This document shows, piece after piece, positions 13,801 through 26,143 of a stretch of DNA of 64,000 nucleotides. Made by a program: the position numbers and the translations under genes. Where the stretch lies: the NCBI RefSeq assembly GCF_019703515.2, contig NC_059382.1, forward strand, positions 10,984,001 to 11,048,000. The letters run 5' to 3'. Source of the stretch: Myxocyprinus asiaticus. Taxonomy: Eukaryota; Chordata; Actinopteri; Cypriniformes; Catostomidae. Position 1 is the first letter of the stretch. Every line of letters begins with the position of its first letter. The notes beneath the pieces are model-generated. The model saw only the letters and a list, made by a program, of their open reading frames with translations. It did no database searches and had not been told where the DNA came from.

Positions 13801-16297
13801 GAGCCATCTGGAATAACATTTCCCCACAGCTCTGTGGTATTAACAGTTGGGTTGTATCCTCCTTTGTCTGAGTGTTCTGCATCACTCTATTCAACCTATC
13901 TTTGATAATCTAAAAATATGGGTATGAGAGTGCAATGTCTGGCTGGAGGTGTTGACCATCAATCAATTTCATTTGGTCGAAGGCGTGCCTAAGGGTTTCG
14001 TCTCGCATCTGCTCCAGAGGGAAATCCCCTACAGGGAGCTCTCTAAGGGCTGGGGAAGCCGAGACTTCCCCCTCCCTTGCATCCTTCTGACGCGGAGCTG
14101 ACATAGACAGCCCCGGCACTGCCTCCCCAGCCAGTGAATCGCAAACTACACACCGAGACAGTTTGTTGCAGGACCCATCCACACATATTCCCCTTAATAA
14201 AGTTGTAAATGCTGACCAATTCATACCCAAAATTAGTGGATGGGGGAGGAGGGGACTAACTGCAGCCTCAGCACTATGCTTTTGTCCACAAAATTGAATG
14301 ATGACCATCACTAAAGGGTAATCTTGAATATCCCCATGTACACACCTTACCTTCACCCGCCACCTTATACCCAAAGCCTCGGACTGAACCAAGCCTTGGT
14401 GAATGGAGGTTTGGTTAGAACCTGAATCCACCAAGGCTTAGTATGTACCCCCCTTAATATTTACAGGTATCCGGTATGCTCCAGGGTATTCACCAACCTG
14501 GGGAGGAGAGTGGAGAGAGATAGAGGGAACCAGCGGGTTGAAAGGTTCCCGGGACCGGGGAGCCAGTTTTGGGGAAACAACTTCCTGTTTCCGGGGAGTA
14601 GGAACAGGACGGGGGAAATAGGAGGGTGAGGAGGGACAAGGAGAGAGAGAGAGAGAGAGAGGCAGCCGAAGAGGGCTCGCCAAGTGGTCCTCAGCCAGCT
14701 GGATGGCCTCATCCAACGATGCCGGGTGGTGGCACTGGACCCATTCTGCCATCCCTTTCTGCAGCTGGGTGATAAACTGCTCCAGTACCACCAAATCGAC
14801 CACTGCCACGGCGTCGCGTTCTGCTGCCAGCTGCCACCGCCGGTGGCTGAGCTCGCCAAGCATCACCGATCAACTAATGTTGTGTATATATACATATATA
14901 CTGTATATCCACTAAAACAGCAGTACATTATGCCCACTTATTTGATGTTTTATCAGGTATTTACCTCTAGTGTTATATTATCAAAATTCATCATATTTCA
15001 GGTGTTGGAGCAATTCACCAATGATGATCAATAAACTTAAATTCAGTCTGACACATTATAAATATTTATATTAATCATATGAAACCGTATTTTGCCTATT
15101 TTTTTTATTAAAAATAGGCCTACATATTTGTCCTTATGACAATGGGATTACTTAACTGTTTTTTAGCCTGTACTTGTGATAATCTCGCATCACATGAGCT
15201 AGTGTCCGTCTCTATGTGAAACTTCACTTGTCACAGACACATGAAGACACATCGACCCGACATCATGTTGAACTTGTAATTATGGACACGTCTGTATTTT
15301 GTTCCACATATTTTCGGATTTTCTACACAAATGTCGCCACATGAGTTCTCTGGTATTGTTTCTCCCTCGATATAACTCATCAACAGAGGAAGAATATTTG
15401 TATAAATAGACAGAGGCAGAGCTATGTGGCTTTATAATAGATTTGCGAGTGAACAGGACACGTTTTCTGCGTGCACATGCAAAATCAGGGAGATTTCACA
15501 GAGCAGCTTATATTTGAGAGCGCAAATCCAGTTTTGTGCAAGAGCAAACGAAATCCACTTGCGAGTGGAAAGATTTGTGCTTGCGCAATCAGTACATTGA
15601 TGCCCTCTCAACATTTACCAGTATTATAATGCTAGAGCTATGGTCTGTTAAACTAGAATATGGTCTGTTAAGCTATTAATTTTTCTTCACAATACATTTT
15701 TATAGTGTTTATTTATCTTTTGATTTTGCTTGCTGAATTTATCATCATTCTCCACACCTCCCCTGACATCCTCTGGTGCCTCCCAGTTTGAAAACTGTGA
15801 GATTAAACCACTGGAGTCGTATGGATTAATTCTATGCTACCTTTATGTGCTTTTTAGAACTTCAAGAAAAAAATGCATTTATGAAGTACCTTAGTTGCAG
15901 ACGAGAACAGCTTGGCTTGAAAGAAGTCCCCTCCATAACGTTTGGGTTTGTTGTTAAAATCCCTCGCATGCACACTAACAAAAAGCTCCTCCCCTATTTG
16001 GTAGCTCTCTCTCAGGTCATGGATGATGAATGTGGAGTGGGCTGGACTAGTACTGAGGGACACATGTGTGACAGATCTGTCTGGTTCAGCCCAGTAGAGA
16101 GCCTGCTGTAAATTGGAGTACTTGTCTAAACTGATTCCTAATTTAGAGTAAAATGAGTTTATGAAAGATTCTTCTGAATGGATTCTTAATACACTGTCTG
16201 TGGTGTTTGTAGAGTTGTGGAGGATTGGAATGTGCTGACACAAAAAACTGGCTGGAGATGGTTTCTTCTTTTCATTATACATATAAGACCATACAAC
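9684..16297 (-). CDS. NXPE family member 3-like gene, copy 1 (5' end not found)
   Basis: Six coding exons on the minus strand, in transcript order: 16297-15890, 11667-11252, 11156-11047, 10715-10512, 10333-9996 and 9878-9684 (TGA at 9684-9686). All have AG/GT borders and compatible phases and give 556 codons plus stop. The N-terminal half has the neurexophilin-like region (KRYGGDFFQAKL, then a cysteine-rich stretch with GDCCCEY). The C-terminal half has the PC-esterase fold, with the GDS serine block in YMMGDSTLRQWFEFL and a late IHPGP...NEIDIFLSF motif. NXPE proteins are secreted or type II membrane glycoproteins of poorly known function. A first exon with signal or anchor, about 20-30 residues by comparison with human NXPE3 (recalled at 559 residues), was not found upstream. 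The first intron holds a Gmr1-like retroelement in the same orientation. The subfamily number is uncertain; the family is secure. Confidence 0.87.
10779..10812. repeat. (TA)n microsatellite
   Basis: Dinucleotide TA array in the intron between two NXPE exons of copy 1. The corresponding array in copy 2 (about 26070-26142) is about twice as long. Confidence 0.9.
11962..12461 (-). pseudogene. RT tail and RNase H relic, copy 1
   Basis: Two minus-strand frames (12461-12225 and 12258-11962) show EVRYLGFHMGHGQVQP, CPRPKTKKEVRQFLGLA, PNYSTVTRPLTDLTKKGAP and SLPFILHSDALNRELGAVLSQ, in the order expected for the RT connection and the start of RNase H. The frame breaks after GLA. The expected LQTDAS-like catalytic region reads LHSDAL. 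The 3' part of RNase H is missing, and no 3' LTR follows. Confidence 0.75.
12349..12948 (-). pseudogene. Integrase C-terminus joined to truncated reverse transcriptase, copy 1
   Basis: One open frame runs from an integrase GPY/F-like end (LLAKWQGPFEF...YHLNLLKPWREV) into the RT entry region (LIEHHIKMTPG, RSRPYRLPEHKK, MLDMGVIEES, VVLVPKSDG). It then shifts frame. The fingers and palm of RT, including any YxDD box, are absent. The integrase-to-RT continuity in one frame is direct evidence for the Gmr1-type order. Confidence 0.75.
13209..13894 (-). pseudogene. Retroelement integrase relic, copy 1
   Basis: Two overlapping minus-strand frames give the H2C2 zinc-binding region (HYNLMEGHLGQEKT, then CVACRECQ). 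They continue with the catalytic core start (VPFERIGMYLVGP, LVLVDYAT), and KEILTYQGTTFMS and IRTSFYHHKTDNQNQTLKN in a shifted frame. The expected core aspartate in the TDxG-like motif reads Y, and HPQT reads HHKT, so the enzyme is degraded. The frameshift splits the core. Confidence 0.75.
13910..14434 (-). pseudogene. Retroelement aspartic protease relic, copy 1
   Basis: The frame starts just after a TAA stop and contains the protease active-site motif VDSGSNQT. It continues through VMVIIQFCGQ and PLILGMNW, typical of gypsy-type proteases that use Asp-Ser-Gly. The in-frame stop immediately upstream interrupts the gag-protease fusion. The same stop occurs in copy 2, so it predates the duplication. 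Confidence 0.7.
14640..14662. repeat. (GA)n microsatellite inside gag relic
   Basis: AG dinucleotide run in copy 1. It expanded to about 40 bp at 29969-30010 in copy 2. It accounts for the Ser-Leu repeats in minus-strand translations there. Confidence 0.85.
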
Positions 16298-16670
16298 CTA
16301 CAAACACAAGATACATGGTTATTAATCAACAGTTCTGTCAGGACCACTTCCATAAAATAAATACTAAGCTGAACACTTTATTGACATGTGGACATATGAA
16401 AGCAACTGGTATTGGCAGTATGGTTCTGCTTTAGTAGCAGGGAGAGCAGCGAATAACCCCCACTGATTTTTGTCTTTGAAAAAGGAATGTGTGTTTTCGG
16501 AATCATGCACTGAGATTGTTGTTTTATGCTAAAATACTAGGCTGATCTGTAAGATAACTATGAAGATGATCTGAGTCAAAATTCAGAAAACTGAATGCCA
16601 GCAGGACTAAGAAAAAAAAAAACTAAAACTGCAAACACCAATAGCTTTCAACATGTGTAAACGTATCCTG

Positions 16671-17808
16671 GGCCCAGTTGTTCAAAAAGTTTAATCTGGA
16701 TCAGAATGATCCGGATTTAGAAATCCCATGTTTTGCTATCCAGGATCAGGTAATCCATTTTACTTTTGTGCCGGTTTTTCAAAGTAACATTGGATTGGAT
16801 CACTCTGATCCAGATACAAACTTTTCAAGGTTACCAAATCTGGATTACCAGTGCTCTAAATGGGACTACATATCACAATGTACGCTAATATCTATGTAAA
16901 GAACAACAGGTAGAATAGCCAGTGTGGGTCACTTTAAGTGTTTGTATTTGAAGAGACAGAAAACAGCCCAATAAAACATACAAACATGCCCTTCCAATTT
17001 CAATTTCTTTTAAACAGTCAGACCCCTCATCTAACCCACAACATATAAATAAAAACAAACAAATATACATTATTCACAAATACAATGTGGATATTTTGAA
17101 CATGTGTTTTAAATCATAAAAAGGCTAAATGTCCCTCTCTCTGATGACGTTTATGATGCACCTGAGCCTGTTGAAGACCCAGACCAACCTCCCGTGTTCT
17201 CTCAGAATGAGGGACTGACTGGACGTGCAATAAGGGATGCAATTGTTGGAAACTACTTTTGACTGGTTCATCTCTGATGATTGTGTCATTGTAATTAATA
17301 TACAGTGATAAATATATATTATATAAATATATTATTTGTTTGATATTGACAGCTGTTTGGAGGGATTAATTTATGGTGACAAAAGATTTTTTTTTTTTTT
17401 TTTTTACTTTACTGTACTGAAAGTCTTAATAGGGAGCCTAATGTCTACTTTATCTACGTTATCACTGTAATGGTTAAAAAAAATCAAGTGCAAAATATAA
17501 ATAAATGTGTATATATACTACATGATACAAATTACCAATTTTTAAATTTTATTACATTTTGTTCCTGAAATCCTCCCTTCTGCTGGGATCAGGATAATCC
17601 TGATTTTTTTGGGATCAAAGGTATTCCAATCCTACTAAAAAGTTTGGAACAACACATACTGAAGGTTTGATCCAGATCATAACCAAGACTGAATTACGTG
17701 ATCTAATCCGATTTCAAAATCCTTTTTTTCTTTTGAACAAACCATTTTCAAGATTTTATCCAATCCGATAGCCAAAATCCGATCAGATAACTTACAACTA
17801 GGCCCTGG
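16671..17808 (+). mobile_element. Harbinger-type DNA transposon relic
   Basis: The ends are imperfect inverted repeats: CCTGGGCCCAGTTGTTC on the left and CAACTAGGCCCTGG on the right. The internal sequence is rich in GGATCAGAT-like motifs, as in fish Harbinger repeats. A transposase C-terminal fragment in plus sense is present at 17143-17262. Much of the transposase is missing. Confidence 0.6.
17143..17262 (+). pseudogene. HARBI1-like transposase C-terminal fragment
   Basis: A 39-residue open frame ends in a TGA stop. It reads DDVYDAPEPVEDPDQP, then NEGLTGRAIRDAIVGNYF. The R-x-x-I-x-x-x-F ending after an acidic/proline stretch is characteristic of PIF/Harbinger transposases. The catalytic DDE region is not visible upstream, so this is a dead fragment. 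Confidence 0.65.
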
Positions 17809-20039
17809 TATTTAAGCAGCACACACAACTTTCAGGAAAATGCTATTGGATGAACACAGAGAGGTTCAGAAGAAGCCACTGCACTCAAGCAACCTGCATC
17901 CTGCTCACTGATCACAATACTTTTGTGCATACTTCAATACTAACCATTACAATGACTTGTGAGCATCTCATCTCACCCAATGTTAACCAATATTGTGCTA
18001 ATTACTGATATTTAATTATTGTCCTATGCAGAGTTAAGGAGGCTTGCAGAAGAACACACATGATGCAAAACATTTTAATGAAAATGAGAAAAACTCACCA
18101 GCAAACATATGATTCCAAGACACAGCCTAGTAAAATACACCTGAAAACATGGTCTTTTTCTGTGACCTGTAACATCAATATAGTCACTGACATAAAATCT
18201 TAGTTATGTACAAATTAGTTCTGATATTTTCCCTGGGGTACAATCATTATAGCCATACATTTTTTTAAATGAAATATAGAGAGCCTATTTAAAGGGATAG
18301 TTTACCCAAAAATGAATATTCTCTCATAATTTAATCACCCCCATGCCATCCCATATTTGAATGACTTACTGAATATTTCAGCACTGTTGGTCCATACAAT
18401 GCAAGTGAATGGGTACCAAAATTTTGAAGCTCCAAAAAGCACATAAAGGCAGAATAAATGTAATCCATAAGACTCCAGTGCAATGAAGTGCATAGACCTT
18501 AGCAGGGGCAGGGGTGGAAGGATAAATTTTTTTTTTCTTTTTTTTTTTTTAATGAGTAGTAATTATAACTACTTAACTAATTTCTTTGCTTTTTGAGTAT
18601 TCAACCATTTTCTTGTATATACTGTACATAATTGTTTCGTTCATCACAAATAATAGCCTGTTCTGTTATATTCCTCACAAAAAGTTGTATTTTCCCATCA
18701 ATGTTCTCGGTAAAGATGATGATGTAAACACAGAGGGTGCTCAACGGCTAAACCCATCCGTGTAGTGCATGATCATCGAGTGAAAACATTCTGCTCATTC
18801 ATACATTAATGCCATGTTTCCTTCAGAGTACCCACTTAAAGGGCTCTGCAGTTCGGAGAGAGTATTTTACCTTTCGAAAAATCTAGATGGTATTTTCAAA
18901 TGAACTGAATATTTTGGAAACTAACTTTGAAAGGTGAATGTTTATTGTTTAATTTTTAATAATGAAATTAGTTGTGAAATGTTTCCAAATGAAATATTCA
19001 ATGCTTAAAAATACAACCATGTTAAATTTCAGCCTCTCAAAATGCAAGCACTGTAAATGCAATGCATTTAAATGCAAGCACTGATAATACAATGCATTTA
19101 TTTTTAAGATTAGAGCAATTCGACATGTTTTTAATGCTTCAAAGACTTTAGCCATGAATTTAGCTCCATAGACCCCTCACCACTTTTTATTTATTTATTA
19201 TTATTATTATTGTTGTTTTATTCCAAACAACCTTCTGTTGTTAGTTTTATTTGTTTTTGTTTTTTGTTTTTTTTTCTCTACAAATTTTGTTGCACCATCA
19301 ATATTCAATAAAAATAAATGTATTTCTTGAATCTTGATACACTCTGTGGCCAGAAAAAAGCAAAAGGTGTGCTTTTAGCCCCGTTATTCCCTAAATCATG
19401 CGTTTGTGTTTATGAAAGTATTTTAGCAAACAAAAATATCAGCTAGAATTTAGAACAAACTTACCATGTTGTTCCCAAGTTTCAAGCTCCATTTTATTTT
19501 TTGAGAGCATTTTAACGTTCAAGGGCGTAGGCTACAGTTTTCCGTTGTGACTGCTGTGCATTTCCGCCTTGTGGTTATCTGTTCAGCCCTTGAATCTAAA
19601 GAACAGATGATGGAGCAGCTCCAAATAGGGTGTACGTACATAGGTGGGTGAACGTGTCTGATTGGACTGTTTATCCACACTTGGAAATGTTCAGTTTGAT
19701 CTCCTGCTGGGGCAGCAACAAACTGCGAATGCAAGGGTAGCATGCTTTATACATAATAACGTCATTTTCACATTTAAGATCTCAACATTTGTGGGAAAAG
19801 TTTTCTTTGTGAATTGGAAGTGTTAAGTGGTTAGAAGGATCAATGTAAGATTGCACTGTAATCCCACATATTTATGATCACAGTCTATACTTGTATTCAA
19901 AGTGTTTATTGACAGCCATTGTACTGGTATTCCTACAATACATATAGGCCAAATTGTAACCTGATTAATACTTGTTGCTCATATTTGTAGTACACTATAT
20001 ATGGAAATGAATATTTGTTACGCATATATCAGAATCAGA

Positions 20040-20177
20040 ATCAGCTTTAATCTTTCTTGGTGACAGAAGCTTCCAGTGCATAAATAATACAGCAACAAGA
20101 TAGAGATAATAATAAAAAAAATAGAATAAAAATAAAAAGTGAATAGAAAATAAAGTATATATAGAAAGACACAATAG

Positions 20178-20227
<50 letters not shown>

Positions 20228-20530
20228 ACAATATACAAATACAAATCTGTTATATACAGAAGCAAGGGAATGTAGTGGCCGAAGAGGTGTGGTATGTTGG
20301 ATAAATATAAATTGACTAAGCTGTGTATTGCTTATATTATATTATATTAATTATTGCTCAATGGGTCAGTTTTAACTGTTCATGAGATGGATAGCCTATG
20401 GGAAAAATCTGTTCCTGTGCCTGACGGTTCTGGAGCTCAGTGCCCTGTAGCGCCTGCCAGAAGGAAACAGTTCAAAAAGGTAGTGAGCTGGGTGAGTGGG
20501 GTCCAGAGTGATTTTTCCAGCCTTTTTAAC
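20040..20530 (-). mobile_element. LINE 3' fragment, inverted, specific to copy 2
   Basis: Reverse complement of the same LINE 3' end seen at 5438-5925 and 22109-22590. The plus-strand frame at 20354-20560 is the antisense image of the RT C-terminus. It lies in the part of copy 2 (19791-21041) that has no counterpart in copy 1, so it probably inserted independently. The 3' end near 20030-20060 carries the AGAATCAGAATCAGCTTTAAT motif, typical of LINE 3' tails in fish. An internal (TA)n array sits at about 20180-20215. Confidence 0.65.
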
Positions 20531-21507
20531 AGTTGTCACACTTTGCTTGTAAGCATTTAGGAATAAATGGATAAACTTTTAGTTTTTTGCTATTCATTTG
20601 TAGATGAATTAGGAGTGGAAAGCGACTGAAAATACATAGGCAAAAAGGTCAATGAGAATGTAAGGATGAAAAAATATTTATTTATTAGGTATGATACGCC
20701 AGCAGAGATGGCTTTGCTGGCCCTGAGAAATCCCCACTGGTACTAGTTTCAGAGGTTATACTTGATATTAAGGACAACGGCCATCATATGTGAATGTATT
20801 TAACTGATAAACAGATCTAAGACATGGTTTACAGACCTATAATGTATAAAATTGCGAAAGGTCTACATGCTAAACATGACCGCAGCTTTGACACATTTGC
20901 AGCTTAACAAAGCACTTGGCCAGTTGGAATTATTGTTGACTGTTGCTTATTCTTACAGAGGAAACCATAACATCATTTGAACCTTAGAGGGAACATGTGA
21001 TGCCTTTTATGGCAATGTCTTTACACAAACAGGAAGTCTTTGTTGAACCAATCTCTACACTCTGCACCCCAGAGGCCTCTCACTCGCAGACTTGGCTTCC
21101 TTTCTCTCTTCCCTGACTTCATCTGTTGACCAGTGTTATTTTTATTTTAAGATATATATCCATATATACATATTTACTAAATTAACTTTATTCAGTGTAT
21201 TCATTTTAATAAGGATTATTTCAGTTTTTCAAGTTTTTCAAATTAAAGGTTTTCTTGTAATCGTCTGGTCTGTGTCCAAATGAATTAATCTGCTGGATCA
21301 TTTGCATCAATCCCTCTGTACTCCTTTCCCATAACTGGCAAGAGAGACTGAGTGGAATGAGCAGACCTTGACAGGAATGAAAGCAGGAATTTTTGGCAAC
21401 AAGGTAAGCACAGCTTTTCCATTGCACTTATAGGGACAGTTCACCCATAAATGAAAATTGTCATTATTTACCCTCATGTCTTTCCAAACCTGTTTGCTGT
21501 TTTGATT

Positions 21508-21542
<35 letters not shown>

Positions 21543-21692
21543 ATGTTTGTTTGTTTGTTTGTTTCACAATCATTATCAGTTATTGTTTGGTTTCAGAAAA
21601 TGTAGAATATAGCATAAAGTCGTGTGGACTATTTTTTTTTTTTTTTTTTGTCCGATTTGAATCCTTTGTGATTTTTGAACAATTATCTAGAT

Positions 21693-23195
21693 CAGGGGTA
21701 TTCAATTAAAGTTCCAAGAGGACCTGTCTCTACATTTCCTTCCAGCAAAGGTCTGGATAATAGTTTGTAGCTTACACTGTGTCATATGGCTATGAATATA
21801 TATATAAAATTTTTGATAGTTTTTATAACTTTCCTTGTAAATAAATAAATAAAATAAACAAATAAATTCTGAAACATTCAAAATTGTCTCTTCAAAACTG
21901 GGCAGGGATGAGGACATTGGGGGCCCAGAGACAGCCAAAGTAGTGGGCTCTGAGGGATCTTCTACCAAAAGATTAAAATATTTCATGAAGTGTTCATCAG
22001 TGGAGGGCACTTGGATATGAATTTTAAAAGATAAGGTCAACAGTTCGTTTTGAAGCTGAATGACAGCAGTCCAGTTTTTGTGTTTAAATATTTTTACTTT
22101 CAGAATATATGGGAGGAGGCCTTTTGAAAGCCACTTCAGTAACTGCCTGGTTTGGTGCAGCTCCGAAATCGGATATCAGAAGACTACAAAGGACAGTTTG
22201 GACTGTTGAGAGGATTTTTGGTTGTCCCCTGCCCTCCCTTCAAGAACTGTACACTTCCAGAGTGAGGAAAAAGGTTGGAAAAATCACTCTGGACCCCACT
22301 CACCCAGCTCACTACCTTTTTGAACTGTTGCCTTCTGGCAGGCGCTACAGGGCACTGAGCACCAGAACCGTCAGGCACAGGAACAGATTTTTCCCATAGG
22401 CTATCCATCTCATGAACATTTGACCCATTGAGCAATAATTAATGTGCAATACACAGCTTAGTCTATTTATATTTATCCAACATCCCACACCTCTTCTGCC
22501 ACTACATTCCCTTGCTTCTGTATATAACAGAATTGTATTTGTATATTGTACATACGGATATATTTATATACCCAGCCCACTACCTTTTTGCCATGATGAC
22601 ATCTCTGATTAATTTTCACAAACTTAGAACAAAAATCTGTTTGTTTATTATGAAAGGCTCATAACATGCTGATTAATAAAGCTAAATTTAGACAGAAAAA
22701 AATTGTATAGTCTAAAGGCGGCACGTTAACTTGTCCTGACACTGACACAAACCTGGCTTAGATGAACCATCTGAATCACTTATCAGACAGATGAATATTT
22801 AACTTTGCTTCATTTTTGCTTTCTACAGTGGGTTTAAGCGAAAGATGCCAGTATCTGTAGCGGTGTCTCCACTACTGTTAATATAATAACCGCGCCTGCA
22901 ACTCTACGTATAGTAAAAATCAGGCATTATGTGGCACCTCATATCTTTAGCCGGGAGAGAGGCAATGTGCGCGGAGCGGGAATAAACCATGTAGTGCTAT
23001 ACGCGCTTTATTCCCACTCTAGAGAGAAATATTTTGCTCTATTCCCGTTTTGCGTACATATACACCTATGCTTACACAATCTCTTAGACAGGTGTCAGAT
23101 AACTAGCACAAAGATTTAAAGATTTAGATCTCGGCCCAGACTGAATTGTCCATTGGTCTGAATACGGACCGGAGTCCACCTGTTGAGTACCCCTG
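21693..23195. mobile_element. hAT-type DNA transposon (copy 2)
   Basis: Duplicate of the element at 5026-6530 with the same CAGGGGT/ACCCCTG ends and the same ATCTAGAT/ATCTAGGT flanks. It contains the LINE 3' fragment at 22109-22590 (open frame 22109-22399). Confidence 0.75.
22109..22590 (+). mobile_element. LINE 3' fragment, copy 2
   Basis: Counterpart of 5438-5925, with the 96-codon RT C-terminal frame at 22109-22399. Differences are scattered substitutions, for example LLPSGRRYRAL where copy 1 has LFPSGRRYRAL. Confidence 0.75.
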
Positions 23196-24975
23196 ATCTA
23201 GGTGGTCATTTGACCTCTTTCAGTTTCAGTTTTAAGTGTCAAAGAGGATTCCAGTCAGACGAAATCCTCCTTGATGCTATTAACCTTTCTGAAAGTGCTG
23301 ACTGCACTTGTGCTAGTTTTTTATGATATTCGCAAATGCTGGCCAAGTTAATACACCCTTGTCATAACATAAAACTACATTATTAATGTTACATGGAACT
23401 TGAAACATAACTATAACCCCAAATTAATTTTAAATGTTAATTAATAACACTCCCAAACAGTCCCCAAAACCTGCACAGACCTACCTCATTAATTATGTGA
23501 ACACAACAGCCAATAGCAAGTCCTCAAGCAAAACCCCAACAGACATTACATTTTTTTCTATGAGGTTCAGATTGACTTTCCTGACAGAATTAATAACCTG
23601 TGTTGTTTGTCACTGATCTGCAAGGGCAAACAATAGCAAAATAATTCCACTGTCACAGTAAAAAAATGTTTTATGCTTTTTATTTTTACTAATTTATTGT
23701 TTGATTCAAAGAATGTTTGTGTTTGAAAATTAAAAAAAGTTGAATTATTTATAAATAATATAGCACTGTTAAATATCCATCTAAAACCATTTATATATAA
23801 CCCCCACCACAAACCCAAATTATTTAGGGGGCCCTAAATAGCTCTGTGCCCCTGCCACCACACCACGGTACACGGTACGGTGAGAATGAAGAGAAATTAG
23901 AAAACTTGAAAAATAGAAAGCACTTTATTAAAAGCAACAAAATGTCAAACAGCTAACTGAATAAAATAAGTTAACCCAATTTTTGCCAGGCACTTGGATA
24001 GGAACAAAGTAGCTAACAGAAGACTGCAGTGGATGCAGGCAATTCAGAGATAAAATGATAAGGGATGCCTGTGGAATCACACATATATCATGTATCCTAT
24101 TTCTGCTTCAGACTTTGTTTATTTATTATTACTTTATTAGTCTACTAGTCAAGCTAAATCATGCCCCCAGGTTAAGGGACCAGGTGTTTCAGGACAAGCT
24201 CTCCTGGGAAGCAACTTAAGGCAGTATTAAACAATAGCGGAGCATTTTGTCACACTGTAGGCCAGGATAAGTTGTCACAATAACATCTGCTTTTAATAAC
24301 AATATTTTATATATTAAATATATTAACAATAATTATGTTTTCATCACAGGACCTTTCCCACACATTTTCTCTTTATTAAAGAAGAGACTTAAAACAGCAT
24401 TAAAACAGCTTTTATAAAGTTACTGATATGACTGAAGCGTTCAAATCATGTAATGATTTCAAAACAAAGTTCCAAAATTACAACTAATTTCTTTAAGAAT
24501 AAAACTTTTTAAATGAGGGAAAAAAAAAAATTCTGAGTGCACATTTAACCCTGATGAATCTCATTATAAACAAGATCCAGGCTTGTGAATGCAAATTAGA
24601 TTGGGACAATTTAAATACAGCACAGTGAAGACACAGTATGTCTGTTTTGTTTTTGTTTTTTCCATTGTAAATTACGCAGTTCTTTAAATAAGAATTGTTT
24701 TTGAATTCATTTTTTTTCTACATCACCTGTGTAAGAGGGAGGCCACCCAATGGCCCAAGGACGGTATCCAATGGCGTGGCTGAAGGTCTCCTGCGTGTTC
24801 TGTCTTATAAAAGTTTCCAAGGATATCTGTGTGAGAGTTTTATGATGTTAGCTCTCAAAGAGCCTTTTGGGTGTAGACATCCTGATGCCAGCCTTACACC
24901 TGTGACAGGCTTTTCACTGGCACTAGAAGTTATTTTTGAACACTTTACATTCCTCCATTTCAAAACAATGTAAAT

Positions 24976-26064
24976 TCATTCCGGGCAAATAAATGAAAGG
25001 AAAATGTCAATTTCATTTTTGATGATGATTGGGCCTGGATGAATGTCCTCTTTGCTGTAGTGACAGGCTGTCATTTGCCACACATCTAAAATGTAAACAC
25101 TAACATCCTGAAAAGCCCATCGTAGAATTCTGTCCAACTGTAAGGAATACCAGTCACTGCCAAACACATCCTATTACAAACACAGAGAAACATTACAATA
25201 TTAGCCATAAACAGAGTGGCCTCTTTGTATTTTAACATTTGGTCACCCTAGTTTGTTTTCAACACTTGGAACACATTAACCTCTTACCTTATAGCCAGTG
25301 TTGACAGTCTTTATTATGATGATAGTGTCTGGTGCCCGTTGTAACAATGCCAGTACAGATATGCCAATCCTCAACACTCTACGGATGAAAATATCCAGAG
25401 GGTATGTGTGGGGCCCCAGATTAAACACAATGACAGTGTGGGATCCTCCAGCCAGGTCATCAATCTCATTACTGATGTAGTGCAGATTCACCACTGATGT
25501 TTCTAGACACCGCAGAGGAACACCGTGAGCCCTCCAATGTAAGACAATGTTGTTCTCCACATCTACTGCTATGAGTGGCCCTGCCTGATATTGAACATGC
25601 AGATTCATCTGCTTCAGGGCTGCAAAACAAACATTGATGATCCCACAATTATTGTGTCTGTAAATATGACTTATTATTTACATATGAATCATGATTGTTA
25701 AATCATAGGGAATAATCTACTGATTGAACTATTATCGGAATGATCCAATAAGCATATGTTTATTAAGGCACTTTTATGAGTGGGGCAAAAATCTTACTTG
25801 GTACTGCTTCCACCAAGAATTCAAACCACTGTCTCAGAGTAGAGTCTCCCATCATGTGGATGTGTTTGTCTTTCAGGCACTGTGTTGTCATTTGGGTTGT
25901 AAAATGATGGGTTCTACAGACAAAGGACGTCCACACATCATACAGATAAAAGCCAGCTGGAATTGGTGTTGGCAAACCAGGATGGCATTTCTCATTTACA
26001 TCTGCAGGATGGAGTAAATAGAGACTGTAAGGTCACATAAAAGGAAATCAGGTTAATTTTTCAA

Positions 26065-26143
<79 letters not shown>

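Larger units (their letters stand above)
11962..14866 (-). mobile_element. Gmr1-like Ty3/gypsy retrotransposon remnant, copy 1
   Basis: Domain order in transcript direction: gag-like (14866-14438), aspartic protease (14434-13910), integrase (13894-13209), integrase C-terminal GPY/F-type end running into reverse transcriptase start (12948-12349), then RT tail and RNase H (12461-11962). Integrase before RT is the copia-like order known for deuterostome Gmr1 elements. The element is dead: a stop separates gag from the ALVDSG protease motif, frames are broken, and RT jumps from the VLVPKSDG region straight to the region before RNase H, losing the YxDD core. No LTRs were seen at either end. It sits in the first visible intron of NXPE copy 1, in gene sense. 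Confidence 0.85.
3216..16341. repeat. Segmental tandem duplication, copy 1
   Basis: Homology with 18864-31637 is read directly from the sequence. It begins at the shared ATTTTACCTTTCGAAAAA and ends at the shared TTCTG(T/C)CAG. The two copies run collinear with scattered substitutions and a few indels. Main differences: unrelated sequence at 4111-4371 against 19791-21041, a 1.4-kb block at 8109-9534 mostly missing from copy 2, and a 63-bp coding indel. Each copy carries a hAT element with a nested LINE fragment, an NXPE-family gene and an intronic Gmr1-like element. All of these therefore predate the duplication. Confidence 0.93.
16342..18863. other. Spacer between duplication copies
   Basis: Contains a Harbinger-type relic (about 16671-17808) and AT-rich unique-looking sequence. 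At about 18288-18500 it has one arm of the dispersed TTAA-type MITE family (start AAAGGGATAGTTTACCC). No NXPE exon or other gene was recognised on either strand. Confidence 0.6.
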
